Notes: generated by a model not told the origin, from the letters alone. 6,501 nucleotides of DNA from an uncultured Bacilli bacterium (GCA_949280095.1 CASDHD010000062.1:1-6501), one strand, 5' to 3'; counted from the stretch's first letter, positions 1-5,893 are shown. Program-made: numbers and translations.

Positions 1-47
1 TTTTTTTACTTCTTGAACAAAAAGAAGCAGAATTTAGAAATTTATTT

Positions 48-887
48 TCATTTTTTTATTTTCATAACAACTACTATAGCATCTTCAAGTGTTTGTTCTA
101 TTTTATCATCCATTATATTTAGCTCATTAATAGAGAATAATTCACTTTTTACTTCACTAAATTTGTGAACTTCCACAATTTCAAAACCAATATTTCCAAA
201 AAAATTCTTTACATGATTTATATCTTCAAATCTATCATTCAAATTGTTTCTTGAAGTAATATTTGAGACATTTTTGTTAAAATTTCTAAGGGCATTATCT
301 TGTGACTTTATGAACTTTTTAGGAGTCACATCAGAGGTTATCCATACACCTCCATGTTTTGATAATAAAGCCCAAATGTTTTCTGCAAATATTCTTTTTT
401 CATCAAAAGTTAAATATCTAAGTAACCCTTCGTTAAGTATTGCTATAGGTTCTCCGCTTTTAAAATATTTTTCACATTTTATAAAGTCTTTTTTTCTTAA
501 AGCATTCCCCTTAATAACCTTTAAGCTATTAGGGATATTTTTTTCAATAGATTTTAAGATTTTTATTTTGTTTTCAGAAACATTTTCTAAATCCATTTCA
601 ACATAATTGTATCCTTTTTTTGAATAGATTAATCCTCTTGAGGAATAACCAGAGGCTAATTCTAGAACTTGTTTAATATTAGATTTATCTAATAGTTTGT
701 TGACCAATTTATATCTTGCTTCCATTTCAGGAGCCATATTCTTATATAAAGCAACTTCTGTATCGCAATGACTTTCTAGCCAACTATATATTTCCTTTTC
801 GTATGGTATATCTGTAAATATTCTAGGATAAGCAGTTACAATAGCGGTAGGACTTATTTGTTCATAATCTTTGTCTTTAATACTCAT
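48..887 (-). CDS. Class I SAM-dependent methyltransferase, leucine carboxyl methyltransferase-like (COG3315 type)
   Basis: A 279-residue soluble protein with the layout of bacterial LCMT-like methyltransferases, which transfer a methyl group from S-adenosylmethionine, usually to a small-molecule or carboxyl oxygen. Motif I (SAM-binding glycine loop) is ELASGYSSRG near residues 76-85. The acidic end of strand 2 is EMDL near 97-100, a GNAL motif lies near 127-130, and the LCMT-like NEGLLRYL stretch is near 152-159, followed by the strand-5 segment GGVWITSD. Length is normal and no lesion is seen. The ATG is preceded by AAAGGA seven bases upstream. Its first 11 bases overlap the end of the PnuC-type gene, so it is probably translationally coupled to it and last in the operon. 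The substrate cannot be read from sequence; pairing with an importer suggests (inference) a small imported compound. Confidence 0.85.
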   Translation of the reverse strand: MSIKDKDYEQISPTAIVTAYPRIFTDIPYEKEIYSWLESHCDTEVALYKNMAPEMEARYKLVNKLLDKSNIKQVLELASGYSSRGLIYSKKGYNYVEMDLENVSENKIKILKSIEKNIPNSLKVIKGNALRKKDFIKCEKYFKSGEPIAILNEGLLRYLTFDEKRIFAENIWALLSKHGGVWITSDVTPKKFIKSQDNALRNFNKNVSNITSRNNLNDRFEDINHVKNFFGNIGFEIVEVHKFSEVKSELFSINELNIMDDKIEQTLEDAIVVVMKIKK

Positions 888-1545
888 TATTTAATCCTTT
901 CTTGGCTTCTATATTCCATTTAATTATTCCATAAACATTTATGAGTAAGTAGCCAATAGATACCAATAACATCATTGCTGAACCTTCACCTTTATTTATA
1001 AAAGCTATAATCCATATACTCAAATCTATAACATTGTTGATTAACCATAACCACCATGACTCTTTAAATCTAAGTATCATAAGTATTACTCCACACAAGT
1101 TGATACAGTTTGAACTTGCATCCATAAAAGCTAATCTTTGACTTGGGATAAGAGTAAGTAAATATCCAAGCAACAAACTACCAACTATACATGAAGCTAT
1201 AATAGTTATAGAGTTTTTTAAAGTAAATTCTCGTACCTTCACATTTTTTTCATCATCTAGATTTTTATTCCAAGTTACAAATCCTTGAACTTGAAGTGGT
1301 GAAAATATAAAGATATAGAAGAAAAATATTCCATACAAATTATTTTTAAATGCAACATATCCCATTAATAGGTAATTAATTAACCCCAAAACATAACCGA
1401 TTCTTTTCCCTTCACTTGCAAAATAAGCACATAATAATCCTGTTAATAAAATAGTCCCACCAACTATAAGATCATTTGAAAGGATACCTGAAATTAAAGA
1501 AATGATTACACATATACAAGTGATTATTCTATACTTTTTATTCAT
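877..1545 (-). CDS. pnuC: PnuC-type nicotinamide riboside / nucleoside-like transporter
   Basis: A 222-residue, very hydrophobic inner-membrane protein with about seven predicted helices, the usual size for PnuC. Family landmarks are visible: the NNLYGIFFFYIFIFSPLQ region with the following QGF-TW segment (residues 68-92), and the substrate-site motif WxxWxxxN at W164-W167-N171 with D174 close behind. The closing segment SIGYLLINVYGIIKW (196-210) is also typical. PnuC proteins move vitamin-like nucleosides, classically nicotinamide riboside, by facilitated diffusion, with trapping by a phosphorylating enzyme; related Pnu proteins carry riboflavin or thiamine. No NadR-like kinase or NAD riboswitch is in the window. 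The start overlaps the NTF2-like gene by 8 bases (ATGAATAA) and the end overlaps the methyltransferase gene by 11, so the three are probably translated as a coupled unit. The exact substrate is uncertain. Confidence 0.88.
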   Translation of the reverse strand: MNKKYRIITCICVIISLISGILSNDLIVGGTILLTGLLCAYFASEGKRIGYVLGLINYLLMGYVAFKNNLYGIFFFYIFIFSPLQVQGFVTWNKNLDDEKNVKVREFTLKNSITIIASCIVGSLLLGYLLTLIPSQRLAFMDASSNCINLCGVILMILRFKESWWLWLINNVIDLSIWIIAFINKGEGSAMMLLVSIGYLLINVYGIIKWNIEAKKGLNNEY

Positions 1546-1885
1546 CTTTCATTTCCCAACTTTTAAAATAAATGCATTCTCTATTTCCATTAAATTTTAT
1601 CTCATAAACTCCATCAAAGTTTTGATTATTTTGTTTTAATATCCACTGAGCAATAACAGTATTCTCGTCTATTGCTAAAGGTTTAATCTCGATATGTTGA
1701 ATGTTTTCTTTCTTAATGTGTTGCCATTCTTTTCTTATTTCTTCTAACGTTGTATAAGGTTGCATAAAAGGTGTTTCTTGATAAAATACAGTTTTTTCAA
1801 ATAAGGAAACTGCACTTTCTATGTCTTTTTGAAACCAATATTCTATTAATTGTTTTAACCAAGCTTCTACAAAATTTCTGTCCAT
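1538..1885 (-). CDS. NTF2-like (SnoaL-type) small protein
   Basis: A 115-residue soluble protein that reads as a nuclear transport factor 2-like (cone-shaped alpha+beta) domain. It has an N-terminal helical stretch with W9, W17 and F18, then a phenylalanine/tyrosine-rich segment FYQETPF (34-40). The second half is strand-rich with NTF2-type pattern: VIAQWIL near 77-83, DGVYEIKF near 91-98 and IYFKSWE near 105-111. Such domains act as small enzymes (isomerases, cyclases) or ligand-binding modules, and function cannot be deduced from fold alone. The start ATG follows a weak purine stretch (GAAAAGAGTG). The last 8 bases overlap the PnuC-type start, linking it to the transporter and methyltransferase. 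No catalytic His/Asp pair can be assigned with certainty. Confidence 0.7.
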   Translation of the reverse strand: MDRNFVEAWLKQLIEYWFQKDIESAVSLFEKTVFYQETPFMQPYTTLEEIRKEWQHIKKENIQHIEIKPLAIDENTVIAQWILKQNNQNFDGVYEIKFNGNRECIYFKSWEMKDE

Positions 1886-1912
1886 TTTTTCACTCTTTTC
1901 TATTTTTTTAGT

Positions 1913-2413
1913 TTAGTTTTTTTCTATATTGATTTTCTCTTTTAAATATTGAGCAAAATACTCATAGTATCTCTCTTGTAATTCTTTCTTTTTCCAATCA
2001 TAACCAGTTTCAATACCCCTACATTTTTTAGAGCCACAAGTGCATTTAAAAGAATAATCTTCATTATCTATAAAAGCATAATCTACAGTTAATTCTTCAT
2101 TTTTTTCTATATCTCTCATTGCTACAAACGCAATTTCTCCACGTAGTCCAACATTCGGATTACATGAATGATTTTGATATAACTTTATAGACTCTTCTTC
2201 CTCTTCATTCGTTGCTCCTAAAAAATAGTCATCACTAATTGGAAAATAACTATTAATTACTCCAGAAGAGAATATTTATTCTCTCGTTAAAATATGGCCA
2301 CCTTTAATAAAAACACTTTCACCTTTTTTTATTTCTTCCTTAGCAAATATTCCTTTTCCATTTATAGATTTCTCTCGTACTTCTACTTTATTAGATAACC
2401 TTGAACTAATCAT
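1913..2413 (-). pseudogene. SET-domain protein-lysine methyltransferase, interrupted by one in-frame stop
   Basis: Reading from the ATG at 2411-2413 (GGGAG ribosome binding site upstream) gives a complete bacterial SET protein of 166 codon positions, with a single TAA at codon 46 (bases 2276-2278). Before the stop is the N-terminal SET strand region, with SINGKGIFA (16-24) and the segment ending GGHILTRE. After it, in the same frame, come GVINSY (51-56), the SAM-site motif NHSCNPN (81-87), the catalytic ELTVDY (107-112) and a post-SET zinc-type CTCGSKKCRG (124-133). The enzyme would transfer methyl groups to protein lysines. The lesion is one base change from a sense codon such as GAA. The ATG at 2117-2119 lies inside the SET fold and is unlikely to be a true start, so a downstream product would lack half the domain. 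Real decay and sequencing error cannot be separated here. Confidence 0.85.
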
Positions 2414-2441
2414 AAACTTTCTCCCTACTTTCATTTTTCCT

Positions 2442-2696
2442 TTATTTTTTATCTTTCCAATACCACCATTTTAATTTTTCTTCGTCATGCACTTCATTTT
2501 CTGCGTAATACACTGCCATTTTAAAAACGTAAAGTAAACATCTATCTTCTTTAAATCCCTTATATTCACAATTTTTTACATAAAGATCTTCAGGATTTTG
2601 TCCTTTTAAATCCTCTACACATGTAATACCAATGTTCATTAAATCTTGTTTAATGCTTTTTCCTACATTGGGAATTGTTAAAAGATTAGTTTTCAT
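2442..2696 (-). CDS. Cdd1-family helix-hairpin-helix protein ("pathogenicity locus" domain)
   Basis: An 84-residue protein matching the Cdd1 / pathogenicity-locus family, named for a gene next to the Clostridioides difficile toxin locus. The N-terminal half holds a helix-hairpin-helix: LTIPNVGKSIKQDL (6-19), with the hairpin glycine in PNVGK, then GITCVEDLKGQNPEDLY (23-39). The C-terminal half has the family's EDRCLLYVFKMAVYYA stretch (50-65) and closes with LKWWYWKD. HhH domains usually contact the DNA backbone without base specificity; the role of this family is not established. The start is well supported by AAGGAG four bases upstream. It overlaps the GyrI-like gene by 11 bases, implying coupled translation with it. 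Length is normal for the family. Confidence 0.85.
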   Translation of the reverse strand: MKTNLLTIPNVGKSIKQDLMNIGITCVEDLKGQNPEDLYVKNCEYKGFKEDRCLLYVFKMAVYYAENEVHDEEKLKWWYWKDKK

Positions 2697-3342
2697 AATT
2701 CTCCTTCTCTATTTTTTTAATGGGATGACGAATGACTGTTTTTAGTTTACTTGCCTCACTCTTTCTAGGATCACTCAAATAAATTTCATGATGTAATCTT
2801 TCTTTCGTTATATCTAAAGTATAGCCATTTTCTTTTATATATTCATGCATCAAATCAATCGTTTTCGGCTCATCATCGTAAGGACCAATATGCATACACT
2901 GTACACATTCTCCTTCTTCATATGTTAAAAATTCCACTTTAGAAAAGTCAAGACCTTTCTTTTTCGTTGCTTCTTCTATAGCCCAATCAAAGTCTTTTTT
3001 CATTACAAAATCAGGTAGTCTGATGACTGAAATAAACTGCATTTCTTCTTTTTTGCCATAATCAATACCTTCTAAATTTCCTTCTTGCCACCAGAAACCT
3101 TCTAAAGGTGGTACTACGTAAGAAAAGTAGCCATCTATTTTATAAGTTCCCTTATAACTCATTTTTATTGTAAATGCAATTGCATATAGTAAGCCTATCG
3201 ACTTTTTGTATTCGCTTCCTTCTTCGTTCGGATTTCCTTTGCCCCTTACGGCAATATAATTCATTTTTGGTATAGTAACAATACTTGGTTTATTTTTAGG
3301 CATATAAAATTCTTTATATTCTTTTTTATAATCAAATGCCAT
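2686..3342 (-). CDS. GyrI-like small-molecule-binding domain protein
   Basis: A 218-residue cytosolic protein of the long GyrI-like family (COG4832 type). The family signature runs through its length: FDYKKEYKEFY near residue 3, IPKMNYIAVRGKGNPNEE near 24-41, the YVVPPLEGFWW segment near 75-85, a RLPDFV-type stretch, CVQCMHIGPYDDEP near 146-159, and HHEIYLSDPRK followed by LKTVIRHPI near the end. GyrI-like domains bind amphipathic or aromatic ligands, and some members, including a Listeria protein, are reported to hydrolyse cyclopropanoid DNA-alkylating toxins of the yatakemycin group. Whether this copy is catalytic is unknown. It has a GAAGG site before the ATG. The gene overlaps the Cdd1-type HhH gene by 11 bases, which would suit a role in tolerance to DNA-reactive compounds (inference). 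Confidence 0.86.
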   Translation of the reverse strand: MAFDYKKEYKEFYMPKNKPSIVTIPKMNYIAVRGKGNPNEEGSEYKKSIGLLYAIAFTIKMSYKGTYKIDGYFSYVVPPLEGFWWQEGNLEGIDYGKKEEMQFISVIRLPDFVMKKDFDWAIEEATKKKGLDFSKVEFLTYEEGECVQCMHIGPYDDEPKTIDLMHEYIKENGYTLDITKERLHHEIYLSDPRKSEASKLKTVIRHPIKKIEKENYEN

Positions 3343-3372
3343 AACTTACCTTCTTTCTTTTTCTTATTCTAT

Positions 3373-3651
3373 TTAAACTTTTGTTGTTTTCCTTACATAT
3401 ACTTTTTTAAATTTTAAAATACTTAGCACCAATAGTAATAAACTAATCAATATCAATAATATTCCTAACATTGTATTTTTCTTTAAGGATAAAATCCCTA
3501 CCAAAACGATAAATCCCATTACAATAATAAAGAATAAAGATATTATTCCAATTAGAAAGTAGCGAATGCATTTTGGTATCTTACTATTTTTACTTATTTC
3601 TATACTGGCTTCAAAAACTAATTCTAAAATAAATTCAAATAAATATTCCAT
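3373..3651 (-). CDS. Small two-helix membrane protein, function unknown
   Basis: A protein of 92 residues when begun at the ATG at 3649-3651. An upstream in-frame ATG at 3687 would add 12 residues (MHSKLAKERKLK), but it sits directly behind the preceding stop with no ribosome binding site. The inner ATG has AAAGGA eight bases upstream and is preferred. The chain starts with an amphipathic stretch MEYLFEFILELVFEA, then a basic turn KNSKIPKCIRY. Two hydrophobic helices follow: about residues 32-56 (LIGIISLFFIIVMGFIV and onward) and about 61-80 (MLGILLILISLLLLVLSI). It ends in a basic tail FKKVYVRKTTKV, consistent with cytoplasmic termini. No known family function is recognised. It sits between the GNAT-YoaP and GyrI-like genes with gaps of 39 and 30 bases, so it belongs to the same operon. 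Confidence 0.75.
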   Translation of the reverse strand: MEYLFEFILELVFEASIEISKNSKIPKCIRYFLIGIISLFFIIVMGFIVLVGILSLKKNTMLGILLILISLLLLVLSILKFKKVYVRKTTKV

Positions 3652-3659
3652 TTTTAATT

Positions 3660-3665
3660 TCCTTT
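3660..3665 (-). promoter_or_regulatory. Ribosome binding site deciding the start of the small membrane protein
   Basis: Minus-strand AAAGGA lies eight bases before the ATG at 3649-3651. No comparable site precedes the alternative ATG at 3685-3687, so the shorter product is favoured. Confidence 0.6.
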
Positions 3666-3690
3666 CTTTTGCCAATTTAGAATGCATTTA

Positions 3691-4439
3691 CTATTGATTT
3701 CTTATAAGTTTTTCAAATGAATTTGCATTTAATATTGTATTAGATAGAAACTCGCCATTAGAAAAATTAGCCCAATTATTGAATACGCAAGGGACATTTT
3801 TCGCTTTTTCCAATGAATCTATTTTTATAAAGTTAATTTTAATATTGTTCTCCTTGGCATATTCCGTTAGTTCTTTTACTTCATACTCTACATAAGGACA
3901 TTCAGGACTATAATAAATGGTAAATTCTTGGTTATCTATTTTCATTGTTCTTGCATTATCGTTAAATTTAGGCGCTTCGCTATCGCAAAAAGATAATGCC
4001 AATAATTCATAATCTCCAACAGTATCTACAACTTGAAATCCATAATGAAGAAAAAATTTTTTTCTCCAATGAATGGTTTCTTCTTTTTAGAAGTTAATGT
4101 ACAAATACCATTCATACCTTTTTCTTTGGCTTCATGAATAGCATACTCTAGTAATTCTTTGCCAATACCTTTTCCTTTAAAACTACCTGCAACCCATAAG
4201 CAATAGATATACATATAGTTTTTTCCACTAATAGGAACCCATGCTGTTTCTATAGGCTCATATTCAATAAATGTTTTTCCTCTCGCATTTAATTTTCTAA
4301 ACACATGACCATCTTTTAATTTATGTTTTAACCATTCTTTTTTACTAGCAACACCGCTTTGATGTTTGGCGTCCCCAATAGCACAACATATATGCTCCTC
4401 ATTTATATTTTCTAATGTTAAATTGATATATTCATTCAT
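3691..4439 (-). pseudogene. yoaP: GNAT acetyltransferase with C-terminal YoaP domain, split by a one-base frameshift
   Basis: Two fragments together make a YoaP-type protein of about 249 residues, close to the 251 of Bacillus subtilis YoaP. The first (4026-4439) has a good AGGA site. It carries the GNAT acetyl-CoA motif GSFKGKGIGKELLEYA (85-100) and runs to an early TAG. In the frame one base away, translation continues HYGFQVVDTVGDYELLALSF and then a thioredoxin-like YoaP domain with IYYSPECPYVE, ending at the TAG at 3691-3693. The only start for the second piece is a TTG inside conserved sequence at 4000-4002, so it is not an independent gene. The break lies in an A7T6 run (4051-4063); one added base restores everything. 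Function: acyl transfer from acyl-CoA to an unknown amine. It may be decay, a homopolymer sequencing error, or slippage, since U UUU UUC sits in frame. Confidence 0.85.
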
Positions 4440-4484
4440 TTTTTTAATCCTATACTATATTTTGCTATAACATTCTATCGTTTT

Positions 4485-4826
4485 TTATGTATTATTCTTT
4501 TCTGTACAATGGCATTCTGGATTTTCACATGTACAATTTGGATTATGTCCACTAGCACATTCTTCTGTACATGTACATTTCCATCTTTTTAAAGTAGGAA
4601 ATAATTTTTTACAATGTTCTTTCATTTCTTCTTTCGTCATACTAGCTTGCTCACTATATTTGGAACATAATTCGATATATTCTTCCATAGAAACTTTATC
4701 TTTAAACTCACCGTTAAAAAAACAATATTTACAATAATCTAAATTGACACTACCATCTTTATTTGTACCTAATTCTTTTCCACTAGTTATAGGCATACCA
4801 CAACTTTCACATATTTTACTTTCCAT
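4485..4826 (-). CDS. Zinc-ribbon_2 protein with metallothionein-like cysteine-rich tail
   Basis: A 113-residue protein. The first 83 residues are the putative zinc-ribbon family often labelled transcriptional regulator: CESCGMPI (C6, C9), GTNKDGSVNLDYC (20-32) and KYCFFNGEF (C35) give four metal-binding cysteines. A helical region with C54 and C72 follows, ending LFPTLKRWK, where most relatives stop. This copy continues for 30 residues with C84, C86, C90, C98, C100, C105, C107 and H94, H106, including three CxC pairs, which resembles a metallothionein cluster. A strong AAGGAGG site lies eight bases before the ATG, and an extended -10 promoter is upstream. It is the first gene of the long operon. 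A role in zinc, copper or redox sensing or buffering is inference; no DNA-binding motif beyond the ribbon is visible. Confidence 0.85.
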   Translation of the reverse strand: MESKICESCGMPITSGKELGTNKDGSVNLDYCKYCFFNGEFKDKVSMEEYIELCSKYSEQASMTKEEMKEHCKKLFPTLKRWKCTCTEECASGHNPNCTCENPECHCTEKNNT

Positions 4827-4876
4827 TTCTAAATCCTCCTTCTTCGAAAAACATGTTATTTCTGTTCTTTTATTCT

Positions 4877-4885
4877 ATTATAACA
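4877..4885 (-). promoter_or_regulatory. Extended -10 promoter for the zinc-ribbon operon
   Basis: The minus strand reads TGTTATAAT, a consensus TG-N-TATAAT extended -10 (TATAAT at 4877-4882). It lies about 50 bases before the zinc-ribbon start and downstream of the terminator at 4927-4953. No good -35 is seen at 17 bases, as is common for extended -10 promoters. With no terminator found before the left edge, it may drive the whole nine-gene run. Transcription would start near 4866-4871. Confidence 0.65.
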
Positions 4886-4926
4886 AAGAAAAAGCAAATC
4901 TTATATCTTATTTGATTTACTTTTCT

Positions 4927-4953
4927 AAAAAGAGAACTATAATTTTATAGTCC
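4927..4953 (-). terminator. Intrinsic terminator overlapping the stop codon of the unknown bicistron
   Basis: On the minus strand, GGACTATAAAATTATAGTTC (4953-4934) folds into an eight-base-pair stem with a four-base loop, including one G-T pair. It is followed by TCTTTTT. The TAA stop of the 92-residue gene (4945-4947) lies inside the stem. The hairpin is AT-rich and so moderate in strength. Confidence 0.65.
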
Positions 4954-5223
4954 TTCTATAACAAGTGAGTTAATACTAGATACTTGATATGTTTCTTCAA
5001 TATTAAATACTGTACTTGTAATCATATAAGTAATAACTTTACTATCTTCTAGATCAATACCTCTTAATTTATTTTCATAAATTTTCCACTTCCCAGTATT
5101 ATGAATTTCTTCACCTACAGTTCCTTTTTTTAGTATTCTATGCCACTCAAAAAGCATAAACTTATCAAGTTCTTCTCCGTTTGATTTACTATTTTGACAT
5201 TTTGATATCTTTATCTTTTCCAT
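4945..5223 (-). CDS. Hypothetical protein, 92 residues, second gene of an unknown bicistron
   Basis: No family is recognised. The product is a soluble, strand-rich protein with no membrane helix or signal peptide. It opens with KIKISKCQNSKSNGEELDKF, then MLFEWHRILKKG (23-34), TGKWKIYENKLRGIDLED and TYMITSTVFNIEETYQV. The ATG at 5221-5223 lies inside the last codons of the preceding gene (13-base overlap), directly behind an in-frame TAA, so no earlier start exists. There is no close ribosome binding site (AAAGG is about 15 bases away), so translation probably depends on ribosomes finishing the upstream gene. A terminator overlaps the stop codon. The shared transcript and overlap imply a joint function with the 181-residue partner, possibly as a complex (inference). 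Confidence 0.7.
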   Translation of the reverse strand: MEKIKISKCQNSKSNGEELDKFMLFEWHRILKKGTVGEEIHNTGKWKIYENKLRGIDLEDSKVITYMITSTVFNIEETYQVSSINSLVIEGL

Positions 5224-5756
5224 TTATCTAATTTATAACCTTTTTCTTCTAAAGTAGCACGAAAATCTTCAGCGAAATCTAAAAACTTTTCTATTTCTTC
5301 TGGTTGGTATATATTTTTAGGGCCATACAAAGTCTTACTAGATGTTCCTTTTATTTTTAATAATTCCCCATAATCATCATGATTTTTTTCATATCGAAAA
5401 CATAGTTGATAAATTTTGGGGTCATAAGAAACATTTACAACTTTATCCATCTCAACGTGATAAGCATCCGAATAGTCTCCTAGATTACTGTCTACTTGGA
5501 TAAGCACAACATCAAAGTCCTTTTTTCGATACCCTACAATGTAATAGTAAAAAGAAGTTGTATTGGTATCAAAAACAAAACCACGTTCAAATTTTGAAGA
5601 AGTCATATAAGCGTATAAAATTTCATATGTATCGCCTTCTTTAACAGATTTATTAAAAATTTCTCTCATTCTTTTTTTCTTTGCTTCACAGTCTGCTTTA
5701 TCATATTCTGGTACAATGTCTTTTTTATTTTTTGAAAATAATCCCATAATATTCAT
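5211..5756 (-). CDS. Hypothetical protein, 181 residues, first gene of an unknown bicistron
   Basis: No known family is recognised. The protein is soluble, with no signal peptide or membrane helix. A short basic N-terminus (GLFSKNKKD) leads to a charged helix rich in Lys and Arg (DCEAKKKRMREIF). A mostly beta central part follows, with aromatic strands such as SFYYYIVGYRKKDFDVVLIQVD (about 67-88). The C-terminus is a charged helix (EEIEKFLDFAEDFRATLEEKGYKLDKWKR). A GAGGAG site precedes two possible ATGs, at 5754-5756 (very close, two bases) and 5745-5747 (eleven bases). The second gives MGLFSKNKK, a common type of start, so the true start may be three codons later. Its own promoter lies upstream, and the last 13 bases overlap the next gene. 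Confidence 0.75.
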   Translation of the reverse strand: MNIMGLFSKNKKDIVPEYDKADCEAKKKRMREIFNKSVKEGDTYEILYAYMTSSKFERGFVFDTNTTSFYYYIVGYRKKDFDVVLIQVDSNLGDYSDAYHVEMDKVVNVSYDPKIYQLCFRYEKNHDDYGELLKIKGTSSKTLYGPKNIYQPEEIEKFLDFAEDFRATLEEKGYKLDKWKR

Positions 5757-5787
5757 TTCTCCTCTTCTATTTTTAAATTATATTTCT

Positions 5788-5816
5788 ATCATAATGCAAA
5801 TTTAAAATAACAACAA
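5788..5816 (-). promoter_or_regulatory. Sigma-A-type promoter for the unknown bicistron
   Basis: On the minus strand, TTGTTG (5811-5816, 3 of 6 to consensus) is separated by exactly 17 bases from TATGAT (5788-5793, 5 of 6). Both lie between the upstream terminator and the start codon at 5756, with room for a leader of about 25 bases. AT-richness makes chance matches common, but spacing and position are right. Confidence 0.55.
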
Positions 5817-5832
5817 CTTTTTTGCTCAAAAA

Positions 5833-5860
5833 GAAAAAAAATCTTAATTTTTCTTAAGAT
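5833..5860 (-). terminator. Intrinsic terminator after the DUF3592-like gene
   Basis: The minus strand reads ATCTTAA, a six-base loop GAAAAA, then TTAAGAT (5860-5841), a perfect seven-base-pair stem. A run of at least seven T follows. It sits about 33 bases after the stop at 5894-5896 and separates this unit from the next promoter. Confidence 0.8.
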
Positions 5861-5893
5861 ATTTTTTATCATTTTTCTTCCTTAAAAGGTTCA

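Noticed and set aside
1..36. Hairpin CTTCTT...AAGAAG downstream of the methyltransferase gene (minus strand)
   Set aside because: The six-pair stem is followed by TAAAAAAA, not a T tract, in the direction of transcription, so it is not a supported terminator.
244..606. Plus-strand open frame of 120 codons
   Set aside because: It lies wholly inside the methyltransferase gene on the other strand, has no recognisable family and is a low-complexity shadow of a well-supported gene.
1913..2119. Separate 68-residue gene starting at ATG 2117-2119
   Set aside because: The Met is internal to the SET fold (residue 99 of the full frame); the fragment lacks the SAM-binding half and the frame continues upstream.
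3691..4002. Separate 103-residue gene starting at TTG 4000-4002
   Set aside because: The TTG lies inside conserved YoaP sequence, without a ribosome binding site, and the frame continues upstream in perfect register with the GNAT half; it is the tail of the frameshifted gene.
1913..4439. Reassigned stop codon explaining the TAA in the SET gene
   Set aside because: TAA terminates most other genes in the window, Trp is coded by TGG and TGA ends the first gene, so the standard code holds.
4440..4484. Possible promoter (TATAGT, TGTTATAGC) before the GNAT-YoaP gene
   Set aside because: Matches to -10 consensus are poor, no -35 is present, and such strings are expected by chance in DNA this AT-rich.
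48..4885. Integron-like gene cassette array (many small one-way genes)
   Set aside because: Several neighbours overlap and no repeated recombination sites separate the genes, which is incompatible with cassettes.
4744..4950. Plus-strand open frame of 68 codons
   Set aside because: It is antisense to the zinc-ribbon gene start, its promoter and the terminator; those minus-strand signals explain the region better.
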